The translations under genes and the position numbers were made by a program. From assembly GCA_052139675.1 (NCBI GenBank), contig JBKQWE010000053.1:9797-73796 (forward strand): DNA of 64,000 nt. Reading direction: 5' to 3'. This document shows positions 41,727 to 49,687 of this stretch, one piece after another. Within the stretch, counting starts at the first letter, position 1, and every line of letters starts with the position of its first letter. Below the pieces are notes generated by a model. It worked only from the letters and a program-made list of their open reading frames with translations. It did no database searches and was not told where the DNA came from. This stretch comes from JBEKCB01 sp052139675. Its GTDB lineage: Bacteria > Planctomycetota > Brocadiia > CAIUPP01.

Positions 41727-41755
41727 TTGACGAGCATGGCCTCGGTCGTCAGAAT
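41727..41755 (+). promoter_or_regulatory. promoter of the five-gene cluster, sharing a repeat with 43115
   Basis: TTGACG (41727-41732), 17 bp, CAGAAT (41750-41755). The 22-bp block from 41737, TGGCCTCGGTCGTCAGA then a variable base and TAT, recurs at 43125 with one difference, at the same distance from TTGACG. Confidence 0.45.
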
Positions 41756-41814
41756 ATGACCTCGGACGCCTGACCGTAGCCATCGTCCTTGCAGCGCTTT
41801 TTGAAAGGGTCAAT

Positions 41815-43098
41815 ATGTCGCATAGACTGCATGGCGGCGCGATGTGCGCATTGCTCGCGGCGATCGGGATGGGACTGCTGGCGGGCTTTTCCATCGCCCA
41901 GGGCCAGCCGAAGGACCCGGCAACCGGAGAAGCCGTTCAGATAGGAGCGACCATGGATCCGGCGATCGCAAAAGAATGGATGAGCCGTTGGAAACAGAAC
42001 ATCCTCGGCGAGATCCGCAAGAACCGCTATTGCGACAAGGAAACGGGCGAGTCCATCGGCTGGGCCGTCACTCCGTTCCTGAACGGGTTCTACTACGGCT
42101 ACATGGCCACCGGCGACCGCGAGTGGGTGGACCACCTGATTGATTGGGCCGACTCCGTCATCAAGCGCGGCGTCAAAGAGCCGGACGGGTACATCGGCTG
42201 GCCCAAGGAAGAGGACGACGGCGTCCTCGAGTACCTGCCCCCCGGCATGAAGGAGCGCTACACGGATACCGAGCTGTGCGATGCGATGTTCCTCCGCCCG
42301 CTGGTGATGATGGCCGGCGAGATTCTCAGGACGCCGGCGCTCAAGAAAGAGTACGGCGCCAAGGCCGAGGAATACCTCCGGCTTTCCGAGCAGACGTTCG
42401 ATAAATGGAACTCGCGCGGCGCCTGGCGCGATACGAAGGAAGGCGGCATCTGGGTCGTCCCGCCTTTCGGGCTGGACCCGAAGACCCTCAAGTGGACCGA
42501 GACCGAGGGATATGAAAGAAGAAACACGGACGGCAACTCCCTGCCCGCGAACAAGGAAAACCAGATCGCCAAGTGGGTCCTCGCCATGTACGACGTGACG
42601 CACAAGCCGATCTACCGCGAACGGGCCGAGAAGTGGTTCCAGACGATGAAGTCTCACATGAAACTCCGGGACGACGGCAAGTATTTCGTCTGGAATTACT
42701 GGGACGCGAACGTGCCGTGGGACCACAACCCGGATGGCTCGATCAAGCACTGGGTGGGCGTGCACCCGAACGGCGGTTACTACGCGGACGACGTCGAAGG
42801 GATCGTGGCGGCGTACGAGCATGGCCTGGTCTTCACGAAAGAGGACATCGCGCGCCTCATCGCCACCAACCGGGACTTCATGTGGAACCAGCAAATCAAG
42901 GACGCACAATTCAAGCGGATTGACGACAGAGCGCCCGCTCCGAAAGTGCCGCCGGGGGTGCTCTGGGTCGCCTTGACGCCCTACGACCCGACGCTGCTGA
43001 AGATTTTTGAAGCCAACTTCGATCCGAGCGGTTGGGAGGGGATATGGACGTCTGAATGGGTCACTCGCCTCAGCCGGAAGTCCGAAGCCGGCCGGTAA
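41815..43098 (+). CDS. secreted alpha/alpha-barrel protein, paralogue A
   Basis: 427 residues of unknown function with a signal peptide (ALLAAIGMGLLAGFSIAQ). Repeated helix pairs and conserved aromatic motifs (WAVTPFLNGFYYGYMATGDR, YIGWPKEEDDG, YFVWNYWDANVPWDHNPDGS, WVGVHPNGGYYADDVEGIVA) suggest a six-hairpin glycosidase-like toroid. The same motifs appear in the gene at 46662, so the cluster is bounded by paralogues. Asp/Glu residues near YIGW and in the WDHNPDG loop are candidates for catalysis. GAAAGGG lies 6 nt before the ATG. Confidence 0.75.
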   Translation: MSHRLHGGAMCALLAAIGMGLLAGFSIAQGQPKDPATGEAVQIGATMDPAIAKEWMSRWKQNILGEIRKNRYCDKETGESIGWAVTPFLNGFYYGYMATGDREWVDHLIDWADSVIKRGVKEPDGYIGWPKEEDDGVLEYLPPGMKERYTDTELCDAMFLRPLVMMAGEILRTPALKKEYGAKAEEYLRLSEQTFDKWNSRGAWRDTKEGGIWVVPPFGLDPKTLKWTETEGYERRNTDGNSLPANKENQIAKWVLAMYDVTHKPIYRERAEKWFQTMKSHMKLRDDGKYFVWNYWDANVPWDHNPDGSIKHWVGVHPNGGYYADDVEGIVAAYEHGLVFTKEDIARLIATNRDFMWNQQIKDAQFKRIDDRAPAPKVPPGVLWVALTPYDPTLLKIFEANFDPSGWEGIWTSEWVTRLSRKSEAGR

Positions 43099-43114
43099 GC
43101 CGGCGAAAAAGCGC

Positions 43115-43143
43115 TTGACGGAGGTGGCCTCGGTCGTCAGACT
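43115..43143 (+). promoter_or_regulatory. promoter of the aldo/keto reductase, repeat of 41727
   Basis: TTGACG (43115-43120), 17 bp, CAGACT (43138-43143). The block 43125-43145 matches 41737-41757 except for one base. It would let the downstream four genes be transcribed separately from the first. Confidence 0.45.
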
Positions 43144-43203
43144 ATCCGTGGCAGTGGCGGCGCACCGTCCGGCAAATTCCCGTTTCGATGAGAAAGGAAC
43201 TCC

Positions 43204-44193
43204 ATGGCGTGGTCTCCTGTAGAATCCCGTTATTCGAAGATGAAATACAACCGCTGCGGACGGAGCGGCCTGTCGCTGCCGGCGATCTCGCTCGGGCTGT
43301 GGCATAATTTCGGCGGCATTGACGCCCTCGAGAATCAACGCGCGATGGTCCGCCGCGCCTTCGACCTGGGGATTACGCACTTCGACCTCGCCAACAATTA
43401 CGGCCCGCCGCCGGGTTCGGCGGAGGAGAACTTCGGGGCGATCTTCCGAAAGGACCTTGCGGCGCACCGCGACGAATTGATCGTCTCGACCAAGGCCGGC
43501 TACCTGATGTGGCCGGGACCTTACGGCGAGTGGGGATCGCGCAAATACCTGCTGGCGAGCCTCGACCAGAGCCTGCGGCGCATGGGGCTGGAGTACGTGG
43601 ACATCTTTTACTCGCACCGGCCCGACCCGAACACGCCGCTGGAAGAAACCATGGGCGCGCTCGACGCCGCGGTCCGCCGGGGCAAGGCCCTTTACGCCGG
43701 CATCTCCTCTTACAGCGCGGAGCAGACCGCGGAGGCCGCGCGCATTCTGCGGGCGCTCGGCACGCCCTGCCTCATCCATCAGCCCAGCTACTCCATGTTC
43801 AGCCGATGGATCGAAGAGGGACTCCAGGAAGTCCTTCAGCGCGAAGGGATCGGCAGCATCGCGTTCTGTCCGCTGTCGCAGGGGCTGTTGACGGACCGAT
43901 ACCTCGCCGGCATACCCGCCGACTCTCGCGCCGCCAAGCCCAGCGGCTTCCTGAAGCCGGCGGCGATCACGAAGGACAAGCTGGCGAAAATCCGCAAGCT
44001 CAACAAGCTGGCCAAGGCGCGCGGGCAGAGCCTGGCGCAGATGGCGCTCGCGTGGGTCTTGCGCGGGGGCAAAGTCACCTCGGCCCTCGTCGGCGCCAGC
44101 AAAGTCAGCCAGATCGAGGAAAACGTCGCCGGCCTCGCGAACCTCGAATTCGCCGCCGAGGAACTGCAGCAGATTGATCGTATCCTGGCGTAG
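43204..44193 (+). CDS. aldo/keto reductase
   Basis: 329 residues, TIM-barrel NADPH-dependent carbonyl reductase resembling YghZ/glyceraldehyde-3-phosphate reductase. The catalytic tetrad is visible: Asp in GITHFDLANNYGPPPGSAEE (with Tyr), Lys in LIVSTKAGYLMWPGPYGEWG, and His in DIFYSHRPDPNTPLEETMGA. Cofactor-site elements FCPLSQGLLTDRYLAG and VGASKVSQIEENV follow. AAAGGA lies 6 nt before ATG 43204; ATG 43240 is an alternative. In this cluster it may reduce or oxidise a sugar or aldehyde intermediate. Confidence 0.92.
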   Translation: MAWSPVESRYSKMKYNRCGRSGLSLPAISLGLWHNFGGIDALENQRAMVRRAFDLGITHFDLANNYGPPPGSAEENFGAIFRKDLAAHRDELIVSTKAGYLMWPGPYGEWGSRKYLLASLDQSLRRMGLEYVDIFYSHRPDPNTPLEETMGALDAAVRRGKALYAGISSYSAEQTAEAARILRALGTPCLIHQPSYSMFSRWIEEGLQEVLQREGIGSIAFCPLSQGLLTDRYLAGIPADSRAAKPSGFLKPAAITKDKLAKIRKLNKLAKARGQSLAQMALAWVLRGGKVTSALVGASKVSQIEENVAGLANLEFAAEELQQIDRILA

Positions 44194-44220
44194 AGCGCGA
44201 ATGCGGAAAGGAACAGGACT

Positions 44221-45498
44221 ATGGCCGATGCGCCATCCGCTTTCATAGAGGACACGCACGTCGAGGACAGCGCCCTCACGCGCGCCGAACGCGACATCCT
44301 GCGCGAACTCGCCGGGCGCGTCGCGCAGCTCGCCGCGCGGCCCATCGAACAGGAAAAGAAAAAGCTCTGGGCGCTGCACAACGATCTCCGGAAAACCCGC
44401 CCGCTGATCTTCTGCGACCCGGAAAACGGCTGGCAGGAGATCATCACGCCGGACCAGATCCGATGCAGTCACGCGCTGGCCCGCCGCTGGGAGCATCGCC
44501 TGCGCAAGGAGGTGTTCTGGGGCGAGGTCATGAACGACGACCGGGTCATCCAACCCTGGTTCGACCTCGGCTGGATTTACTCCCGCAGCGACTGGGGCAT
44601 GCACGAAACCAATATCGGCGGGCAGGACGGCGGCGCGCGCCGCTGGGATGCGCCGCTGAAGGACCTGTCGGACCAGTCGGCGCTCCGGTTCCAGAAGATC
44701 GCGGTGGACCGGCCCGCGACCGACCGCCTGATCCAATTGGCCCGCGACGTTTTCGGCGACCTCCTTCCGTCCCGGTTGCGCGCGAGCTGGTACTGGACGC
44801 TGGGCCTGACGGGCGAATTGATCAAGCTTCGCGGCCTCGGGCAGTTCATGATGGACTTGTGCGACGACCCGGACGGGCTGCGCCGGCTCATGGCTTTCCT
44901 GCGCGACGGGACGATGGACATGGTGAGCTTCCTGGAGAAGAACGGCCTTTACACGCTCAATAACGAGGGCGACTACGTCGGCTCCGGCGGGTTCGGATGG
45001 ACCGCGCAGTTGCCCGCAAAGGACTATGCCGGCCGCGCGCGCGCCAAAGATCTGTGGTGCCTGTCGGAGAGCCAGGAGACCGTGGCAGTGTCTCCGCGGA
45101 TGTTCGAGGAATTCGTGTTCCAGTACCAGCAGCCGCTTCTGGAGCGGTTCGGGCTGGTCTGTTACGGCTGCTGCGAGCCGGTGCACGAGCGCTGGCCGAT
45201 CATCAAGCGGATTCGCAACCTGCGCCGCGTCAGCGTCTCGCCCTGGTGCGATCGGCAGAAGATGGCGGAGTACCTGGAGGACCGCTACGTGTACTCGCTG
45301 AAGCCCGCTCCGTCGCTGCTGGCGGCTGAACAGTTCGACGAGGAGGCCGTCCGGCGCGACGTGCGCGACGCGCTGGCCAAGGCCCGCGGCTGCCACCTGG
45401 AGTTGCTTATGAAGGACAATAACACCATCCGCCATGAACCCCGGCGCGTCGTGCGCTGGGTGCAGATCACCCGCGAGGAGATCGAGCGCCAGGGCTGA
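44221..45498 (+). CDS. uroporphyrinogen-decarboxylase-like protein, divergent
   Basis: 425 residues, mainly helical with a TIM-barrel-like C-terminal half (GLVCYGCCEPVHERWPIIKR, LRRVSVSPWCDRQKMAEYLE, SLKPAPSLLAAEQFDEEAVR). It belongs to the large URO-D-like group often found as cobalamin-dependent methyltransferase relatives in Planctomycetota-type genomes. The Cys pair in YGCCEP is at the position where methyltransferase members bind zinc. True heme enzymes have a conserved Arg-rich N-terminal motif that is missing here. GGAAAGGA precedes the ATG. The pathway is unknown. Confidence 0.75.
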   Translation: MADAPSAFIEDTHVEDSALTRAERDILRELAGRVAQLAARPIEQEKKKLWALHNDLRKTRPLIFCDPENGWQEIITPDQIRCSHALARRWEHRLRKEVFWGEVMNDDRVIQPWFDLGWIYSRSDWGMHETNIGGQDGGARRWDAPLKDLSDQSALRFQKIAVDRPATDRLIQLARDVFGDLLPSRLRASWYWTLGLTGELIKLRGLGQFMMDLCDDPDGLRRLMAFLRDGTMDMVSFLEKNGLYTLNNEGDYVGSGGFGWTAQLPAKDYAGRARAKDLWCLSESQETVAVSPRMFEEFVFQYQQPLLERFGLVCYGCCEPVHERWPIIKRIRNLRRVSVSPWCDRQKMAEYLEDRYVYSLKPAPSLLAAEQFDEEAVRRDVRDALAKARGCHLELLMKDNNTIRHEPRRVVRWVQITREEIERQG

Positions 45499-45552
45499 TC
45501 TTCTCGTGCGGAGCGCGATGATAGGGCCAACCTCGATTAAGAAAGACCTTCC

Positions 45553-46665
45553 ATGCCCATGACCAGCCGCGAGCGATTCATGAACGCGCTTCTGCGCAAG
45601 CCCGTGGACCACGTTCCCTGCACCGAAGAGCCGTGGGCCGCCACGATCCAGCGCTACGTCAAGGAGGGCCATCTGAAGGAAGGCGAGGACATTATCCGGC
45701 ATTTCGACTTCGATATCCGCGCCGGCGGATGGCTCAACAGCACCGCCGACCTCGACTTCAAACCGGTCACGCTCGAGGAGACGGACGAGACGATCCTCCA
45801 GCTCGATGGGAACGGCGCCAAGCTCCGGCGGCACAAGCTCCACGAGAGCACGCCCGAGCACGTGGACTTCACCGTCAAGGACCGGGCCGGCTGGCTGGAG
45901 CACACCAGGCACCGCCTCGTAAAACTCGACCGCCGCCGCATCCCGTTCGAAAGCTACCGCAACCAACGCAGGAAAGCCGCGGAGGAGCAGCGCTTCTTCG
46001 CCTGGAGCGGCGTGGCGCCGTTCGAGCAGATGCACCCGCTCTGCGGCCACGAATACATGCTCATGGGCATGGCTCTCGATCCCGACTGGGTCAGGGACAT
46101 GGTCATGACCTACGCGCACTTCACGCTCATGCACCTGGAAGTCCTGTTCGCCGAAGAGGGACTGCCGGACGGCATGTTCTTCTACGAGGACATGGGCTTC
46201 AAGCAAAGACCGTTCATGTCGCCGCGGATGTACGAGGAGATCATGCAGCCCGGGCACCAGTTGCTCTTCGACTGGTCGCACGCGCGCAAGCTGCCCGTGA
46301 TGGTCCATTCGTGCGGCTTCGTGGAGCCGCTCGTGCCGGGGCTCGTGAAGGCGGGCATGGACTGCCTGCAGGCCATGGAGGTCAAGGCGGGCATGGACGT
46401 GGTGCGCCTCGCCGAAAAATTCGCCGGCCGCCTCAGCTTTTTCGGCGGCATTGACGTGCGCGCGCTCATCTCGAACGACCGCAGGCAGGTCGCCGCCGAG
46501 CTCGAGCGCAAAATCCCCGCGGTCCTCCGCCAGGGCTGCGGCTACATCCTCCATTCCGACCATTCGATCCCGCCCGATGTAAACTACGAGACGCTTTGTT
46601 ACTTCTTCAAACACGGCCGCGAGGTCGGGACGTGGGAAAACGTGTTCGGAGCCGGGAAAGCATGA
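45553..46665 (+). CDS. uroporphyrinogen-decarboxylase family protein
   Basis: 370 residues with a clear URO-D/methyltransferase TIM barrel: MTSRERFMNALLRKPVDHVP (family start motif), MFFYEDMGFKQRPFMSPRMY, LPVMVHSCGFVEPLVPGLVK (His and Cys in the metal-binding site of MtaA/MtbA-type methyltransferases), LSFFGGIDVRALISND and GCGYILHSDHSIPPDVNYET. These features fit a methylated-substrate:acceptor methyltransferase better than a heme enzyme. A second ATG lies 6 bp downstream. It overlaps the next gene by ATGA. Confidence 0.85.
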   Translation: MPMTSRERFMNALLRKPVDHVPCTEEPWAATIQRYVKEGHLKEGEDIIRHFDFDIRAGGWLNSTADLDFKPVTLEETDETILQLDGNGAKLRRHKLHESTPEHVDFTVKDRAGWLEHTRHRLVKLDRRRIPFESYRNQRRKAAEEQRFFAWSGVAPFEQMHPLCGHEYMLMGMALDPDWVRDMVMTYAHFTLMHLEVLFAEEGLPDGMFFYEDMGFKQRPFMSPRMYEEIMQPGHQLLFDWSHARKLPVMVHSCGFVEPLVPGLVKAGMDCLQAMEVKAGMDVVRLAEKFAGRLSFFGGIDVRALISNDRRQVAAELERKIPAVLRQGCGYILHSDHSIPPDVNYETLCYFFKHGREVGTWENVFGAGKA

Positions 46666-48098
46666 AGAAAATGATAGCGCTGATCGTCGCCGGCCCGCTG
46701 CTGATGGCGGCGCTCTGCCAGGCGCAGGCCGCGCCGGCCATGACGCTCACGAAGATGGACGAGGCGAAGCAAAAGGACTGGCTCGCCCACTGGGACAAGT
46801 TCATCTCCGGCGTGGACAAGGACTACCGCACGTGCGATACCGCCCAGGACGGCGAGATCGCCTGGCTGGTGACGCCCGTCATGGAGGGCTTCTACAACGG
46901 CTACCGCGCCACCCATGATGCGCGGTACGTGGATATGGCGGTGGACTGGGCGGACTCGCTCATCAAGCGCGCCGTGATGGAGCCCGACGGCTATCTCGGC
47001 TGGCCCGGACAGTGGGGCCGGACAAAGATCATCAACGCGGGCAGCGGAGTGGACAACCTGAACGAGTACAACACCGACAGCTTTATCAGCGACGCGATGG
47101 TGTTTCGCCCGATCGTCCTGCTGGCCCGCGAGATGGCCACGAACCCCGCGCTGAAGGAGAAGTACGGCGCGAAAGGCGAGAGCTACCTCAAGCTCGCCGG
47201 GCAGCTCTACGAGAAGTGGGTTGAGCGCGGCGGTTGGCGCGAGATCGAGGACGGCGGGATGATCTCCGTGGTCTTGCCCTTCGGGATGGACGAGGCCAAC
47301 CGGAAATGGATCGGCTTCGATACCAGGAACGACCCCGGCCACGGATTCTCGCACCCCGACAACCAGGCCAACGAGGTCGCCCGCTGGATGCTCGCGATGT
47401 GGGACGTGACCGGCAAGCCGGAATACAAGGACCGCGCCGAGAGATGGTTCAAGGTGCAAAAAAGCCGGATGACGCCGAAGAGCGACGGCACGTACGAGAT
47501 TTGGAACTACTGGCAGCCGGCCGGCCCGTGGGATTACAAGGCCGACCACACTCCGAAGCACTGGATAGGCGTCCATCCCAACGACGAATATTACGGGCTC
47601 GACACCGCGGCCATCGTCGCCGCGTACGAGCATGGCCTGGTGTTCACGCAGGCGGACATCGCTCGCCTCATCGCCACCGCCAAGAGCACCTGGACCGGAA
47701 GCGATCCCTCCGCGCCGATGGCCGGAATGGCGGTCTCGGTCCAGCCGGCGAGTGGCACGGCGGAAGCGGTCAACGCCTGCTTCCCGAACTCACGGACCCC
47801 GGAGCCGAGCTCCGCCGGCCTTGGCGCCTTGAGCGGCACGGTCGTTAGCGTGGAATGGGACGCGAAAGCTGGCAAGGGCAAGCTGGTCGTCCAGCCCAAA
47901 GATGCCCAGGCGCCCCAGGTGACGCTCGCCACCGACAAGAACACGAAGGTCCAGCTCCTGCGCATGTGGCCCGACCTGGCCCCCTACGATGTCGAGATCC
48001 AGAAGAACTTCGAGGCAACCCAGAGGACGGACAACTGGAGCGGCCTGGCCATCGTGCCGTACTATCTCATGCTCCAGTCGAAGTTGGCAAGCAAATAG
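46662..48098 (+). CDS. secreted alpha/alpha-barrel protein, paralogue B
   Basis: 478 residues with a signal peptide (MIALIVAGPLLMAALCQAQA) and the same body as the gene at 41815: WLVTPVMEGFYNGYRATHDA, YLGWPGQWGRTK, WNYWQPAGPWDYKADHTPKH then WIGVHPNDEYYGLDTAAIVA. A C-terminal extension (about 390-455) carries a small beta domain (LSGTVVSVEWDAKAGKGKLV, VTLATDKNTKVQLL) not seen in paralogue A. Its ATG overlaps the preceding stop, so it is coupled to the methyltransferase-like gene. Likely acts outside the inner membrane on the same class of substrate. Confidence 0.75.
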   Translation: MKKMIALIVAGPLLMAALCQAQAAPAMTLTKMDEAKQKDWLAHWDKFISGVDKDYRTCDTAQDGEIAWLVTPVMEGFYNGYRATHDARYVDMAVDWADSLIKRAVMEPDGYLGWPGQWGRTKIINAGSGVDNLNEYNTDSFISDAMVFRPIVLLAREMATNPALKEKYGAKGESYLKLAGQLYEKWVERGGWREIEDGGMISVVLPFGMDEANRKWIGFDTRNDPGHGFSHPDNQANEVARWMLAMWDVTGKPEYKDRAERWFKVQKSRMTPKSDGTYEIWNYWQPAGPWDYKADHTPKHWIGVHPNDEYYGLDTAAIVAAYEHGLVFTQADIARLIATAKSTWTGSDPSAPMAGMAVSVQPASGTAEAVNACFPNSRTPEPSSAGLGALSGTVVSVEWDAKAGKGKLVVQPKDAQAPQVTLATDKNTKVQLLRMWPDLAPYDVEIQKNFEATQRTDNWSGLAIVPYYLMLQSKLASK

Positions 48099-48099
48099 G

Positions 48100-48180
48100 C
48101 GTTACCCGTACCACGAGTATAAAAAGGCTTGACATTATATGAAACGTTACGTATACTTTCGTTACCAAAAGTAGCGTTAC
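48100..48180. promoter_or_regulatory. CGTTAC iterons at 15-bp spacing over the EPS operon promoter
   Basis: CGTTAC occurs at 48100, 48145, 48160 and 48175. The last three are exactly 15 bp apart and the first is exactly 45 bp (three steps) upstream. They lie upstream of, inside and just after the promoter at 48129-48157, as expected for operators of a regulator. The natural candidate is the winged-helix protein encoded from 48219. Confidence 0.65.
48129..48157 (+). promoter_or_regulatory. promoter of the surface polysaccharide operon
   Basis: TTGACA (48129-48134), 17 bp, TATACT (48152-48157), near-consensus. CGTTAC copies overlap the spacer and the start region. Confidence 0.65.
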
Positions 48181-48218
48181 TCTCACGGATGTGTCTGTTC
48201 AAGGCAAAGACATAATAG

Positions 48219-48905
48219 ATGGACCGACACGCATACCATACCTTACAGATTCTGGATCACGTTGAGAAAACGCCACTTCTGACAAATCGTCGGGTGGCGT
48301 CGAAGCTCGATGTGAGCGTGAAACTGGCGCACGCTCTCGTCAAGCAGCTTGTTCAGAAGGGTATGCTGGACATCCGCAAGCACCATTCGCGCCGGTGGGA
48401 TTATTTTCTGACGCCGAAGGGAATCGCGGAGAAAGCGCGGCTGACGTACGAGTTCATAGACTTCACGATGCAGTTCTACCGCGAGGCGCGGCGCCGGTCG
48501 TCGGAGGTTCTGGCCCAGGCGCGCAAGTCCGGCGTGACGCGCGTGGCGTTCCTCGGCGCGAGCGAGCTGGCGGAGATCGCGTACTTGGGCATTCAGGAGC
48601 AGAAACTGCAACTGGTGGACGTGTTCGATGACGCGCTCGCCGGGCAGAAGTTTCTCGGCCTGACGGTCAGGCCCGTCTCCGAGCTGCCGTTGAGCGCGGC
48701 GGAAAAGGTGCTCGTCACAGCCTTCGACCGCACGCTGCCGATGGACCGCCATTACCTTCCGCCCGGCGTCGTTCCGGCGGCCGGAAATGGCGAAGACGGC
48801 TCGCGTGCCGATCCGCGCCTGATGTGGGTCTTCGGCGCGCCGCAGGAAGCGCCGGCCCAGACCGCCGAATCGTCCTCCGCGACACATGGCGAGGTGCATA
48901 CATGA
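48219..48905 (+). CDS. EPS-associated winged-helix regulator with Rossmann-like domain
   Basis: 228 residues. The N-terminal 75 residues are a MarR-type winged helix (HTLQILDHVEKTPLLTNRRV, SKLDVSVKLAHALVKQLVQK, DIRKHHSRRWDYFLTPKGIA) like the MarR family EPS-associated regulator group that heads polysaccharide clusters. The C-terminal part, VTRVAFLGASELAEIAYLGI then LVDVFDDALAGQKFLGLTVR, reads as a Rossmann-type domain of the PglD/CoA-binding class, suggesting ligand sensing. It is the first gene of the operon and overlaps the next gene by ATGA. The Shine-Dalgarno sequence is weak. Confidence 0.85.
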   Translation: MDRHAYHTLQILDHVEKTPLLTNRRVASKLDVSVKLAHALVKQLVQKGMLDIRKHHSRRWDYFLTPKGIAEKARLTYEFIDFTMQFYREARRRSSEVLAQARKSGVTRVAFLGASELAEIAYLGIQEQKLQLVDVFDDALAGQKFLGLTVRPVSELPLSAAEKVLVTAFDRTLPMDRHYLPPGVVPAAGNGEDGSRADPRLMWVFGAPQEAPAQTAESSSATHGEVHT

Positions 48906-49687
48906 GCCTGTCAGCCCGGAGTATGGACACGGTCGCCCCGCAGGCGCCGCCGGCCGGCGCCGATTCCCAGCCGGTGCTCAGTATTTTCTTCCCCTGCTAC
49001 AACGACGCCGGCACGATTGCCAGCCTCATCGCGCTGGCCGACCTGGCGGCCCGCGATCTCACCGATCGCTACGAGGTCATTGTCATTGACGACGGCAGCA
49101 GCGACCACAGCCGCGCCATCCTGAAATCCCTCGAACCTCGATATCCGAGCCTGCGCCTGATCTTCCACGATCAGAACCGCGGCTACGGCGGCGCGCTGCG
49201 AAGCGGCTTTGCCGCCGCGCGCGGTGAGTGGGTCTTCTACACCGACGGCGATTACCAGTACGATGTGGCCGAGCTTCGGCTGCTCTGGGAGAAGGCCGGG
49301 CCGGCGGCGGACATCGTCAACGGCTACAAGGTGAAGCGGCATGATCCGCTCTACCGCGTCTGGATCGGCCTGCTGTACCAGTATTTCATCCAGCTCGCGT
49401 TCGGGCTGAAGATCCGCGACGTGGACTGCGATTTCCGGCTGATCCGCGGCAGCGCGCTCGGCAAGTTCCGGCTGGTCGAGGACACCGGCTGCATCTGCAT
49501 CGAGCTGGTCAAAAAGCTCCAGGAGACCGGCGCGCGGTTCGAGGAAGTCGGCGTGAAGCACATGTTCCGCGCCTACGGCCACAGCCAGTTCTTCAACTTC
49601 CGCCGGATTTTCCGGACGCTGTGGCGGCTCTGGCGGCTGTGGATCAAGCTGGTGATCCGCAAGGAACTGGACAGGACGGCGCCATGA
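48902..49687 (+). CDS. glycosyltransferase family 2 (DPM1-like)
   Basis: 261 residues. The GT-A fold shows SIFFPCYNDAGTIASLIALA, YEVIVIDDGSSDHSRAILKS, and YTDGDYQYDVAELRLLWEKA with the DxD metal site; DVDCDFRLIRGSAL follows. This resembles dolichol/polyprenol-phosphate sugar synthases, but it has no C-terminal membrane domain. It could charge undecaprenyl phosphate with a sugar or add a residue in the cytoplasm. It overlaps the regulator upstream and the ABC permease downstream by ATGA. Confidence 0.9.
   Translation: MSLSARSMDTVAPQAPPAGADSQPVLSIFFPCYNDAGTIASLIALADLAARDLTDRYEVIVIDDGSSDHSRAILKSLEPRYPSLRLIFHDQNRGYGGALRSGFAAARGEWVFYTDGDYQYDVAELRLLWEKAGPAADIVNGYKVKRHDPLYRVWIGLLYQYFIQLAFGLKIRDVDCDFRLIRGSALGKFRLVEDTGCICIELVKKLQETGARFEEVGVKHMFRAYGHSQFFNFRRIFRTLWRLWRLWIKLVIRKELDRTAP

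Noticed and set aside
41749..46614. A 1621-codon open frame on the minus strand
   Set aside because: It lies antisense to five well-supported plus-strand genes, is Arg/Leu/Ala-rich and has no domain pattern; it is a by-product of high GC third positions.
44221..46665. Heme biosynthesis (hemE) annotation for the URO-D-like pair
   Set aside because: The N-terminal Arg motif of true HemE is absent, metal-site Cys/His motifs of methyltransferase relatives are present, and the neighbours are not heme genes.
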